Below, one piece after another: positions 25,706 to 34,459 of a stretch of DNA of 56,512 nucleotides. The notes under the pieces were generated by a model that saw only the letters and a list, made by a program, of their open reading frames with translations, was not told the DNA's origin and did no database searches. Source of the stretch: Microgenomates group bacterium ADurb.Bin219 (GTDB lineage Bacteria; Patescibacteriota; Microgenomatia; UM-FILTER-40-11); assembly GCA_002069945.1 (NCBI GenBank), contig MWCH01000006.1, positions 1-56,512 on the forward strand. The letters are read 5' to 3'. Both the position numbers and the translations under genes were made by a program. Each line of letters opens with the position of its first letter. Position 1 is the stretch's first letter.

Positions 25706-27043
25706 ATGAGCTTTCAGACGATTTTTATCGGCAATATTGCGGAGATGACCCGGCCGTTGATGAGCTTAATGGAAAGCAAATCGGGGGAAGCGGAACTTTG
25801 GGAAGATCATTGGCTTTCGGACCGCTTTATTTTCTCCGGAGGCGATAACCGTATTTTGATTACCCCGACTCCGATTGCTCCCGATTTTCTCCAAGACGGT
25901 TGCCGTTTGCTGGGTTTTCAAAATGTCGTTAACTGGTGGCCGGAAAAAATAGGTGAATCAATCAGTGAGGCGATTGCGGAAGATAAGCTGCTTTGGCAAA
26001 AACTGGTGACCGAGATAAAAGCAAATAAGGGGATCAATTTGGTTTCCTATTGTGCTACCCAGGAATTCTTGCGGCTGACGGATATCTTGCGGGACCTGGG
26101 TTTAAAATTCAAAATGCCGGAAACGCCGGAAAAAGAAAATACCTGGCTGATCAATTATTTCGGCTCAAAAGCCGGTTTCCGCCAAGCAACAGCCAGTTTG
26201 GGAAAAGATTTTCCTTCTATGCCCCAAGGAGGTATCTGTGTCAATAAAAAGGAAATTATCGGGTGGGCAAGTTACCTTTTAAGAAATACTGCCGGTTTTG
26301 TCATCAAGGCTAACCGGGGAGCGGCGGGAGTTGGTCTGAAGATTGTCAAAAAAGAAGAGGTTACTCCGGGGAAAGAAGAAGAATTTATTAACAATTTACT
26401 TGAAGGCAAAAGATATTGGTCGGAGGAACCGGTGGTGGTGGAAGAATTTGTTCCGGCGGAGATGAGCGTTTGCGGCGGCAATCCCAATATTGAATTAATG
26501 ATTACTCCCGAAGGCGAAGTCAAGCCTTTATATACTTGCGGGATGAGAGTCACTGGCGAAGGAAATTTTAAAGGAGTGGAAATCGGAAAGGGTGCGGTTC
26601 AAAAGGAGGCGGCGGATTTGCTTTTTTCCTCAGGGAAAATTTGGGGCGAATATTTGAAAAGAATGGGCTATCGCGGTTTTTTTGAAATGGATTATATTCC
26701 CCGGTCAATTAAGGAAATTTATCCGGTGGAGGCCAATATCCGCCGGACCGGCGGAACTCACGTTCACGAACTGGCGGAAAAGCTTTTGGGCAGTGATTAC
26801 CAGGAAAACTATTATGTGGTGGCCAATAATCTTTATAACGCCCCCCGGTACCAAGGTAAAAAATATATGCAACTGAAGGCGGATTTGGAGGACTTGCTTT
26901 ACCCGATCGGGCAGAAGAAAGAAGGAGTAGTCTTGACGATTGTCAGTTTATTGCAACGTGGCCAATTGGGTTATGTTGTTATCGGTCCCAGTAAGGAAAT
27001 GACAACGGAAATTGAGGAAATATTCCAAAAGAGGATAAGCTAG
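25706..27043 (+). CDS. ATP-grasp ligase-like protein
   Basis: A 445-residue protein with an ATP-grasp fold in its second half: FVIKANRGAAGVGLKIVKK (nucleotide-binding loop), PVVVEEFV, and the metal-binding strands GYRGFFEMDYI and YPVEANIRRTGGTH. The N-terminal half (about 1-170) has a Rossmann-like pre-ATP-grasp arrangement. Relatives in the PGM1/peptide-ligase group join carboxylates to amines. Substrate unknown. A TGA-TATAAT box (25691-25696) ends 9 bases before the ATG, suggesting a leaderless or nearly leaderless message. Confidence 0.72.
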   Translation: MSFQTIFIGNIAEMTRPLMSLMESKSGEAELWEDHWLSDRFIFSGGDNRILITPTPIAPDFLQDGCRLLGFQNVVNWWPEKIGESISEAIAEDKLLWQKLVTEIKANKGINLVSYCATQEFLRLTDILRDLGLKFKMPETPEKENTWLINYFGSKAGFRQATASLGKDFPSMPQGGICVNKKEIIGWASYLLRNTAGFVIKANRGAAGVGLKIVKKEEVTPGKEEEFINNLLEGKRYWSEEPVVVEEFVPAEMSVCGGNPNIELMITPEGEVKPLYTCGMRVTGEGNFKGVEIGKGAVQKEAADLLFSSGKIWGEYLKRMGYRGFFEMDYIPRSIKEIYPVEANIRRTGGTHVHELAEKLLGSDYQENYYVVANNLYNAPRYQGKKYMQLKADLEDLLYPIGQKKEGVVLTIVSLLQRGQLGYVVIGPSKEMTTEIEEIFQKRIS

Positions 27044-27047
27044 GGTC

Positions 27048-27076
27048 TTGACAGGAATTGATTCCCCGATTATAAT
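27048..27076 (+). promoter_or_regulatory. perfect consensus promoter of the tRNA-Ala/23S unit
   Basis: TTGACA (27048-27053), exactly 17 bases, TATAAT (27071-27076). It is the only full consensus sigma-70 promoter I found in the window. It is followed by a short leader, a terminator, tRNA-Ala, boxA and 23S. Confidence 0.8.
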
Positions 27077-27112
27077 TGTTAACACTTGAGTCGGACGGAC
27101 CATCAATCTTTT

Positions 27113-27169
27113 ATGCTAACCAAAAAATTAACTTTTAAAAACACCGGGAGAGGTTGTCGTGGTTGTTAA
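27113..27169 (+). CDS. possible 18-residue leader peptide
   Basis: ATG to TAA reads MLTKKLTFKNTGRGCRGC. It lies between a perfect promoter and a terminator 26 bases after its stop, as leader peptides of attenuators do, and ends in Gly, Arg and Cys codons. There is no clear ribosome-binding site. It may equally be a chance ORF in a small noncoding RNA. Confidence 0.25.
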   Translation: MLTKKLTFKNTGRGCRGC

Positions 27170-27194
27170 TTAAGGTTATCAGGATTGGATTGAA

Positions 27195-27216
27195 GCCGCT
27201 GACCAGCGGCTTTTTT
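27195..27216 (+). terminator. terminator in the tRNA-Ala/23S leader
   Basis: GCCGCT-GACC-AGCGGC followed by six T. A transcript starting near 27083 and ending here would be about 130 nt. Read-through is needed for tRNA-Ala and 23S unless they have another promoter. Confidence 0.8.
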
Positions 27217-27267
27217 AATGGCTGATCAGACCGAGGAACTTTTAAAAAAGAAGCGTGGGCAAACTTT

Positions 27268-27340
27268 GGGCCTGAAGTTTAGCTGGTTGAACGCTTCATT
27301 TGCAATGAAGAGGTAAGGGGTTCGACTCCCCTCAGGTCCA
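27268..27340 (+). tRNA. tRNA-Ala (UGC)
   Basis: Acceptor GGGCCUG with CAGGUCC, including the G3-U70 alanine identity pair, anticodon stem CUUCA/UGAAG, loop UUUGCAA (UGC), T-arm AGGGG-UUCGACU-CCCCU, discriminator A. CCA is not encoded (CCG follows). It lies about 180 bases upstream of the 23S gene, the only leftover of a classical rRNA spacer. Confidence 0.95.
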
Positions 27341-27418
27341 CCGATTAAAGTTGGCGGTTAGCGCCTGGCGTCTTGTCAATCAGACGTTAGAGGCTAGCGG
27401 TTAACGCTAGAGTAATTT

Positions 27419-27430
27419 GTTCTTTGACAA
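27419..27430 (+). promoter_or_regulatory. boxA-like antitermination site before 23S
   Basis: GTTCTTTGACAA, identical to the site before 16S. It overlaps the 5' arm of the 23S processing stem. Confidence 0.6.
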
Positions 27431-27445
27431 GTGAAGAGAACACAG
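27429..27445 (+). other. 5' arm of 23S precursor processing stem
   Basis: AAGTGAAGAGAACACAG is complementary to 30663-30681 (CTTGTGTTTCTCTTCACTT). A second inner stem pairs TTTTAGGAGGAATTAAGATATTT (27498-27518, written here as two parts TTTTAGGAGG and AAGATATTT) with the segment at 30626-30645. Confidence 0.7.
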
Positions 27446-27661
27446 CACATTTCATTCTAAAATGCTTTACTCTCCAGGCCGGAGAGAAAGAGCAATTTTA
27501 GGAGGAATTAAGATATTTAAATTAAAGCAAGTGGCGGATGCCTTGGTATAAGGAGCCGAGGAAGGACGCATTTGGCGGCGATACTCGTCGGGTAGGGGCC
27601 AAAACCCGTTTATCCGGCGGTTTCCGAATGAGGAAACTCACTCCGATGAAAATCGGGGTAC

Positions 27662-27765
27662 CTTGTGCGTAGCACAAAGGATTGTAGGGAAAAGGATTAT
27701 AGTGATTAGCTCATTTTTGACTATTTACTATACCTTAAAATCCTAAAATTCTGTGCGCTGCGCGC
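27662..27765 (+). repeat. 23S intervening sequence 1 (helix 9 region)
   Basis: A 104-nt insert starting with the hairpin TTGTGC-GTA-GCACAA, followed by AGGATTGTAGG...CCTAAAATTCT arms that form a long stem with an AT-rich loop. It is near-identical to the insert at 28817. Helix 9 is a known site of intervening sequences that RNase III removes without re-joining in other bacteria. Confidence 0.85.
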
Positions 27766-28069
27766 GAGGAGGTAAGCAGCTGAACCGAAACATCCAAGTA
27801 AGCTGAGGAAAAGAAAATTATAATGATTCCCCCAGTAGCGGCGAGCGAAAAGGGAAAAGCCTAAACCTGCCGATTTGGCAGGGGTTGAGGGAAGCGTCAA
27901 GGGATTAAACAAGGGAAGGAGAACACCTTGGAATAGGTGACCAAAGGAAGTGAAAGTCTTGTAACCGAATCCAGAGTTTACCTAAGACCGATTTTCCCAA
28001 GTAATTCGGGACACGTGTAACCCCGAGTGAATCAGGGGCGACCAACGCTCTAAGGCTAAATACTCCTTA

Positions 28070-28110
<41 letters not shown>

Positions 28111-28816
28111 AAGGGTGAGACACCCAGTGAAAGAGAAACTGAAACCATTTGCTAACAAGCAGGCGGAGTCCGGCTTTGCCGGATGACGCCGTGCCTATTG
28201 AAGAATGATCCGGCGAGTAGTCGCACTTTTCAAGTCTAATCCGCCAGAAGCGGGGGAGGCGCAGGGAAACCGAGTCTGAATAGGGCGTTTAGAAAAGTGT
28301 GTCATACCCGAAACGGGGCGAGCTAATCATGGGCAGGGTGAATCCGGCGTACATGCCGGCGGAGGCCCGAACTCTTTGTTGTTACAATAACATGAGACGA
28401 CCTGTGATTAGGGGTAATATGCCTAACGAGCCCTGAGATAGCTGGTTCTCCCCGAAATATATATAGGTATAACCCTTCGTTATTGATTTTGCGGGGTAGA
28501 GCACTCAATGGGTTAGGTGGCGCAAGCCATCGAATTCAATGAAACTCCGAATACGCAAAATTTTACCGAGGGAGTCAGACTGATCGGTCTAAGCTGACCA
28601 GTCGAGAGGGAAACAGCCCAGACTGGCAACTAAGGTCTCTAAGTTTTGGCTAAGTTAAAGGAAGTTAGGGTTCTCTGACACCCAGGAGGTTGGCTCAGAA
28701 GCAGCCATCCTTTAAAGAAAGCGTAACAGCTCACTGGATGAAATCTCCGCCTTTGGCGGAGTGGATCCTAGCGCCGAAGATGATTGAGGATTAAGCCAAA
28801 CACCGAAGTTCCAGAT

Positions 28817-28918
28817 CTTGTGCGTAGCACAAAGGATTGTAGGGAAAAGGATTATAGTGATTACTCATTTTTGACGATTCAATATACCTTAAAATCCTAA
28901 AATCCTGCGTGTTGCGCA
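28817..28918 (+). repeat. 23S intervening sequence 2 (helix 45 region)
   Basis: A 102-nt insert nearly identical to the first: the same TTGTGCGTAGCACAA hairpin, AGGATTGTAGGGAAAAGGAT and TATACCTTAAAATCCTAAAA segments. It lies between ACCGAAGTTCCAGAT and GGGTGGTAGGGGAGCG, the helix 45 location known from Salmonella intervening sequences. Confidence 0.85.
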
Positions 28919-30662
28919 CTGGGTGGTAGGGGAGCGTTCCGTGAGCAGTGAAGGTAAGGTGTAAGCCGAGCTGGAGTTTACGGAAGTGAGAATGCCGGAA
29001 CGAGTAACTAAATGCCAGTAAGAATCTGGCACGCCGTATGTCCAAGGTTTCCCCGACAACATTCGTTGGTTGGGGGTCAGTCGGGTACTAAGGCGAGTCC
29101 CCGCTTAGCGGGGGGTAGCCGATGAACAACAGGTTGATATTCCTGTACTTGGGAAAGTGCGTTTTAGTCCAGGGAGGGACGAAATGAGAAGAACCAAGCG
29201 TTCTGTTGAAGATAGAATCGCGTAAATTATAAAGCAGTTTTAAGCGGAAAATCCCTTAAGGCGTTTAACTGAGTAATGATGCGGAGTTCCGATGCAAATC
29301 GGGGCAATTTGGTGACTTTTTGTTTCTAAAAAAATCTTCGTGGACAAGTACTTTTTTAACCCGTACCAAAACCGAAACTGGTGGACTGGATGAGTAATCT
29401 AAGGCGATCGGGAGAAGGAAGCTTAAGGAATTCGGCAAAAAATCTGGACGTAACTTAGGGAGATGTCCTACCCTCCGATTAGGAGGGTTACAACAAAAGA
29501 TTGCTTGGCGACTGTTTAACTAAAACACAGGTCTCTGCAAACCCGAAAGGGAAAGTATAGGGGCTGAAGCCTGCCCGGTGCGCGAAGGTTAAAGTCCGGG
29601 GTGAACCCGCAAGGGGAAGCTCTGGTCCTAAGCCCGCGTGAACGGCAGCGATAACTATAATCGTTCTAAGGTAGCGAAACCCCTCGTCAGGTAAGTTCTG
29701 ACCCGCATGAAAGGCTTAACGACTTAGCAACTGTCTCGAGCTTTCGCCCGGTGAAACTGAAATGGCTGTGAAGATGCGGCCTAGGTGTTCTTGGACAAAA
29801 AGACCCCGTGGAGCTTTACTGCAGCTTGGCATTGAAAGGAAGATGTTAATTGTTTAGCATAGGTGGGAGTTCACCGCAAGGTGGGCGACAGTGAAATACC
29901 ACTCGTTGATATTTTCTGATCTTACTTTATCCGACTGGAAACGTCGGAGAGGAAAGTGCCCGGTGGGCAGTTTGACTGGGGCAGTCGCTTGCTAAAGAGT
30001 AACGCGAGCGTACAAAGGTCAGCTAAACTCGGATGGAAATCGAGTGTTTTGTATAAAGGCAGAAGCTGGCTTGACTGCGAGACCGACAGGTTGAGCAGGT
30101 GCGAAAGCAGGTCTTAGTGATCCCCCGAAGCGTAGTGGTACGCTCGGGGCTTATCGGATAAAAGCTACCCCGGGGATAACAGCGTAATCGCGCCCGATAG
30201 TCCACATATACGGCGCGGTTTGCGACCTCGATGTCGGCTCACCCTATCCTGGCGCTGAAGCAGGTGCCAAGGGTTGGACTGTTCGCCCATTAAAAGGGTA
30301 CGCGAGCTGGGTTCAGAACGTCGTAAGACAGTTCGGACTCTATCCAGAACACCCGTTGAATTCTTGAGGGGAGTCTCCTACAGTACGAGAGGACCTGGGA
30401 GAGGGAACCGCTGGTGTGCCAGTTGTCGCTGTCAAGCGCAATGCTGGGTAGCTATGTTCTTTTAGGATAACCGCTGAAAGCATCTCAAGCGGGAAGCCGT
30501 CCCCAAGATTAGGAATTCTTTCCGGCGCAAGCCGGATGAAGATCCCTTGTAGATCACGAGGTATATAGGCGGCCGGTGGAAGTACCGTAAGGTATTAAGC
30601 TTAGCCGTACTAATTGATCAAACAAAATATCTTTCCTTCTAAAGTTGCATTTAGAAGATTGG

Positions 30663-30681
30663 CTTGTGTTTCTCTTCACTT
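30663..30681 (+). other. 3' arm of 23S precursor processing stem
   Basis: Complementary to 27429-27445. Between it and 5S lies a further hairpin (CTTTCGGCTTAGGCCGAAAG, 30722-30741). Confidence 0.7.
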
Positions 30682-30751
30682 TTAAGGAACAAATTTTTGA
30701 AAAAAATTTGCACCGAAGCTTCTTTCGGCTTAGGCCGAAAGGAGACCAAAA

Positions 30752-30875
30752 TGTCCCTGGTTATTTGAGCGCTGTGGAACCACCTCTTCCCATTCCGAAC
30801 AGAGTCGTTAAACGCAGCAGCGCGGACGATAGTTATCCGGCAACGGATCGCGAAAATACGTCATAGCCGGGGACA
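30752..30875 (+). rRNA. rrf: 5S ribosomal RNA
   Basis: About 124 nt with terminal helix UGUCCCUGG/CCGGGGACA and the conserved ACCUCUUCCCAUUCCGAACAGAGUCGUUAA core (split by the usual loop B/C positions). Flanking ACCAAAA and UUUUGGU extend the terminal helix and probably serve processing. No clear terminator is seen after it, and the next gene is convergent after 31 bases. Confidence 0.93.
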
Positions 30876-30906
30876 TTTTGGTATTTGCTTGTGAATCAGG
30901 GAGAAG

Positions 30907-31950
30907 TTAACTTTCGCCGTTTGGAGCAGCTTCAATTTTCTCCAGGTTTTTAAAGCCGCGCATTGTATTGAGGATGAGACGGTCCAAAATTTCTTCAAAG
31001 TCAATTCCGTAAAGAGCTAAAATTGTGGCCAAAGCGCAATCGGTTTCTTTCGGCCCAAAAGCCGGGTTGGTATTGGAGTCAATAAAATAAAAACGTCCCG
31101 AAGCATCTTCCCGGATATCAAATTTACCGTAATCGGCCATCCCCAAAACTTCAAAGGCACTTTTTATTTTATCTTTTAAATAGTCGTTGTTGGGATATTT
31201 TTTATAATTAAAGCTTGGGCCGTTGCCCCAGTTGGCATCATATGTCGCCAAAATATATTTGTTGTCGGTTTTATCAAAAATTTTTTCGGCAGTGTAGACT
31301 TTTTGGTTGACTCCCTGTAGAAGCATTCCGGTTATTTCGCGGCCGACAATAAATTCCTCAATTAAAACCGATTGTTTGTAAACCGAAGTTAAATTGCGGA
31401 TTCGGTTAACCAGGTGCTCTTCGTTTTCCGAAACGGCATCTTTGGTAATTTCCACGGCTCCGTGGACTTCATTTAATTTGGAGATTAGGGGATAGCGGAG
31501 AGTCGGATCAATTTGTTCGGACGGCGATTTAACCATTTGATAACGGGGAACCGGAACGCCGTTTTGCTCCAGAATCTTTTTGACAAGAAATTTGTTACAA
31601 ACCAGAGATAAACCCAAAATTCCGGCACCGGTGTAAGGAATATCGGCGATTTCCAACAATCCCGGGATTGCCGATTGCAAAAACTCGCTGCCCTCTACAG
31701 AATCAACCAAATTAATTGCCATTTCCGGTTTGAATTTTCTTAACTTTTCCGGTAATTCCTTGCTTCCGGGGAAAAGATAGGTTTTTATTCCCATTTTCTC
31801 AATATATTTGGCGACAACTTTGGCGCGAGGATAAACTTCGGCCTCAGTTAAGTATTGCTCTTCAGTCGGAAAGTATTCCCGGCGGGCATCGGAGTAGATG
31901 ATGGCAATTGATTTTGGATAAGCGCTGTATTTTTGATTATTTTCCATTTT
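30907..31950 (-). CDS. ATP-grasp ligase, D-Ala-D-Ala ligase-like
   Basis: About 347 residues with the Ddl-like arrangement: a Rossmann N-terminus (SIAIIYSDARREYF), AINLVDSVEG, IPYTGAGILGLSLVCNK, the ATP loop KLNEVHGAVEITKDA, VLIEEFIVGREITGM and the metal-binding GKFDIRED...FYFIDSNTNPAFGP. Canonical Ddl has EVNTxPG where this has DSNTNPAF, and the specific serine loop is not evident, so the product may be another dipeptide-like bond. The start at 31950 is preferred; the upstream six codons are made of a GGAAAATGG-type repeat. Confidence 0.75.
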   Translation of the reverse strand, partial: KMENNQKYSAYPKSIAIIYSDARREYFPTEEQYLTEAEVYPRAKVVAKYIEKMGIKTYLFPGSKELPEKLRKFKPEMAINLVDSVEGSEFLQSAIPGLLEIADIPYTGAGILGLSLVCNKFLVKKILEQNGVPVPRYQMVKSPSEQIDPTLRYPLISKLNEVHGAVEITKDAVSENEEHLVNRIRNLTSVYKQSVLIEEFIVGREITGMLLQGVNQKVYTAEKIFDKTDNKYILATYDANWGNGPSFNYKKYPNNDYLKDKIKSAFEVLGMADYGKFDIREDASGRFYFIDSNTNPAFGPKETDCALATILALYGIDFEEILDRLILNTMRGFKNLEKIEAAPNGES

Positions 31951-32096
31951 CCACTTTTCGGTTCCCAAAAAATCCTCCGCTAAAGAGGATTTTTTTTGAT
32001 AAATTTACGGCCTTCTCACTTTGGTGATTTAATTATGAATAACCGAAGGAAAATGTCAAGAGGATTTTTCGTTAAAAAATGATTAAGTCTTGAATC

Positions 32097-32125
32097 TTGC
32101 GCTTTTTCCTCAAAAGTTATACAAT
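32097..32125 (+). promoter_or_regulatory. promoter of the S1 gene
   Basis: TTGCGC (32097-32102), a 17-base spacer and TACAAT (32120-32125). It would give a leader of about 28 bases with a GAAGG site before the start. Confidence 0.5.
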
Positions 32126-32159
32126 ACCCCTATCTTTTAAGAAAGAAGGTAATTAATGA

Positions 32160-33320
32160 GTGGTAAAAACAAAAGTAAAAAAGGAATCTAAGGAACCAAA
32201 AGTATTAAAGAGAGAAAAATTACTTGGTACCCTTTCCGCTTCAAAATCCAAAGAGCCCCAGACAATGGAAGAGCTCCTTTCTGCGACCGGGTATCAATTC
32301 AAAGGATTAAAAAAAGGCGAAAAAGTTGACGGAATTATTACCGAAATTACGCCGAAAACTCTTTTTATTGATATTGCCGGAAAAACTCCGGGTGTGGTTT
32401 TGGGCAAAGAATACCAGATGATTAAAGGCTTTGTCGAGGCGTATCTTAAGCCGGGAGACAAAGTCAGAGCCTACGTCGGTAATCCGGAAACGGAAAAAGG
32501 CCAAATTCTTTTGAGCTTGCGCGATTTTATTCATGATTTTGCCTGGAATAAATATGAAGAAATGCTTGCCACCGGCGAAACAACGACTGTTAAAGGCCGG
32601 GAGCTGAATAAGGGCGGATTGATTACCGATACTTCCTTTAGCCTTCAGGGATTTATTCCCGGGAGCCAGATCGGTTCTATTTACCGGGGGAAATTGGAGC
32701 AATTGGTCGGCCGAACCTTGACAGTTAAAGTTATTGAAGTCGATAAGCCGAAAAACCGCCTTGTTTTTTCCGAAAAAGCCATCTCCGATGCCCAAAAAGT
32801 GGCGGCAGTGGCGAAAATTATTGCCAAAATTAAACTGGGCGAAATATTTGAAGGTGAAGTATCTCAAATTGTTCCCTTCGGCGTTTTCGTGAAAGTCGGA
32901 ATCGGCGGAGAAACGATTGAGGGTTTGGTTCATATATCCGAAGTTTCCTGGCTTAAAGTTGACGATTTAAGCAAAAGTTTTAAAGTCGGGGATAAAATTA
33001 AGGTGAAAGTTGTTTCTACCGACGATAACAGGATTCAATTTTCCGTTAAACAGCTTCTTGAAGATCCCTGGGATAAACTCGAGGAAAAACATCCTTTGGA
33101 GAAGGGGATGACCGGAAAAGTGGTCAAGCTCGCTTCTTACGGAGCTTTGGTGGAAATTGAGTCGGGAGTGGAAGGGCTTTTGCATATTTCCAAAATTCCG
33201 CCCGAGTTTCAGATTAACGAAGGCGACAAGGTTGACGTTTTTATTGACTCCATTGACCGGAAGAACCGCCGGATCTCCTTGGGTTTGACCTTGAAAGAAA
33301 AACCGCTGGAATACAAATAA
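32160..33320 (+). CDS. rpsA: ribosomal protein S1 (four S1 domains)
   Basis: A 386-residue protein with a Lys-rich N-terminus and four S1 (OB-fold) repeats, at roughly 55-125, 140-210, 222-298 and 308-380. The last two are most typical: GEIFEGEVSQIVPFGVFVKV with EGLVHISEVSW, and GMTGKVVKLASYGALVEI with EGLLHISKIP. S1 binds mRNA and the 30S platform. The GTG at 32160 fits the protein; an ATG at 32157 with better spacing to GAAGG is out of frame and stops after 11 codons. Confidence 0.88.
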   Translation: MVKTKVKKESKEPKVLKREKLLGTLSASKSKEPQTMEELLSATGYQFKGLKKGEKVDGIITEITPKTLFIDIAGKTPGVVLGKEYQMIKGFVEAYLKPGDKVRAYVGNPETEKGQILLSLRDFIHDFAWNKYEEMLATGETTTVKGRELNKGGLITDTSFSLQGFIPGSQIGSIYRGKLEQLVGRTLTVKVIEVDKPKNRLVFSEKAISDAQKVAAVAKIIAKIKLGEIFEGEVSQIVPFGVFVKVGIGGETIEGLVHISEVSWLKVDDLSKSFKVGDKIKVKVVSTDDNRIQFSVKQLLEDPWDKLEEKHPLEKGMTGKVVKLASYGALVEIESGVEGLLHISKIPPEFQINEGDKVDVFIDSIDRKNRRISLGLTLKEKPLEYK

Positions 33321-33351
33321 AGATTGGATATTGGATATTTGAGATTAGAGA

Positions 33352-34011
33352 TTACCGGAAGATTTTCGTTTTTTGGTCTTTAGCCAGATTAAAAAAGTAG
33401 GCAATCATCTCTTTCTTGGAAAAATCTTCAATCATTTTAGGATAATCTTTTAAATCTTCTGCTTTAAGAAAGCAACCGGCCAGATACAAAGGATCAACTT
33501 GCCATTTGGATTTTTCTTTAATTTTTTTTAAAAGAAACTCCATCTTTAAAGGACGCTCTTTTTGGATGAAGTAAAAGTCTACGAAATCCCGGGCCTGTTT
33601 TCTGGTCAAAATTGTGTCCAATTTGCTGATGGCGATGTCGGTTAGACTTTGGATCCTTAAATTTTTGTATTTTTTTCCTTTTTCAAAGCAATAAAAGGGA
33701 AAATGGTTGAAATCAGTTTTAACCACTTCCTTTTCACCTCTTTTAAGAAAAAAAATTTTTGCGGATTGAATTTCCCGAGACTCAACTGATTTTATTCCGA
33801 GTTTTTTGGCAATTTTTTCCAGGTTGATCATGATTTCTTCAAAGGAAATCTCTTTTTCGGTAAAAAAATCTAGATCTTCCGATAGCCGGTGCTGTAAATA
33901 GAATTCGGAGAGGGCAGTACCGCCACCAAAAACAAAATTGTCGGTAATAAATTTGTTTAGGCTGATTTCCTCAAAAATATCTTTTTGGAAGGCGGTCAGA
34001 ATAGTTTTCAT
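33352..34011 (-). CDS. AbiEii/AbiGii-type nucleotidyltransferase toxin
   Basis: A 219-residue protein with the AbiEii signature FVFGGGTALSEFYLQHRLSEDLDFF (split: GGGTALSEFYL and RLSEDLDFF), where GGGT and the D-x-D form the nucleotidyltransferase site. Other features are VKTDFNHFPF and the helical SLTDIAISKLDTILTRKQARDFVDFYFI. AbiE toxins act by transferring nucleotides to tRNA or other targets and are neutralised by a partner. The start overlaps the preceding small gene by 1 base (TAATG-type junction). Confidence 0.82.
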   Translation of the reverse strand: MKTILTAFQKDIFEEISLNKFITDNFVFGGGTALSEFYLQHRLSEDLDFFTEKEISFEEIMINLEKIAKKLGIKSVESREIQSAKIFFLKRGEKEVVKTDFNHFPFYCFEKGKKYKNLRIQSLTDIAISKLDTILTRKQARDFVDFYFIQKERPLKMEFLLKKIKEKSKWQVDPLYLAGCFLKAEDLKDYPKMIEDFSKKEMIAYFFNLAKDQKTKIFR

Positions 34012-34214
34012 TAAGAGAGAATATATCTTTGAATGTATTTTTTAATATTTTTATCCAGGACTTCGTTTTTTATCTTTGGCCAGTGCTTTTTGAGAAGCTT
34101 TAGATCAAGCTTTTCCCCGTCCAAGCCATAATTTATAAGCTGCAAAAGCCGCCATTTTTCGTAATCCTGGGGAAATTGTTTTAAATATTCTTCGTCGGTT
34201 GACCAGTTATACAT
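34011..34214 (-). CDS. putative antitoxin partner of the AbiEii-like toxin
   Basis: A 67-residue mainly helical protein (YNWSTDEEYLKQFPQ, KWRLLQLINYGLDGEKLDL). It directly precedes and touches the toxin gene, so it is the likely partner, but it does not look like the usual AbiEi winged-helix antitoxin. The ATG at 34214 is used because the in-frame TTG further upstream (34268) overlaps a TATAAT box (34260-34265). Confidence 0.6.
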   Translation of the reverse strand: MYNWSTDEEYLKQFPQDYEKWRLLQLINYGLDGEKLDLKLLKKHWPKIKNEVLDKNIKKYIQRYILS

Positions 34215-34445
34215 AGTTATATTTCTTAAATTTGAGAATGAAAAGTCAAAACTAAGGGAATTATACAATATTCCTTCTTTCTAGTTCTTTTTATTATTTA
34301 TCGTCTACTGATTACTGATTTATAAAGTAAGAGTAAAAGATAGAGCAAGAGAGAACAGAGGACAGAGCAGGAGGAAGAGAAAGTTCTTCCTTTAACTTTT
34401 AACTTTTGCCTTTTGACTTGATTCTACGTGCCAGAAAAAGAGGTG

Positions 34446-34451
34446 GTATAA
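34446..34451 (+). promoter_or_regulatory. extended -10 promoter of radA
   Basis: TGG-TATAAT, 8 bases before the ATG at 34460. The upstream -35 region is occupied by AAAAGTTAAAAG-type repeats. Confidence 0.5.
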
Positions 34452-34459
34452 TCTTCCTG

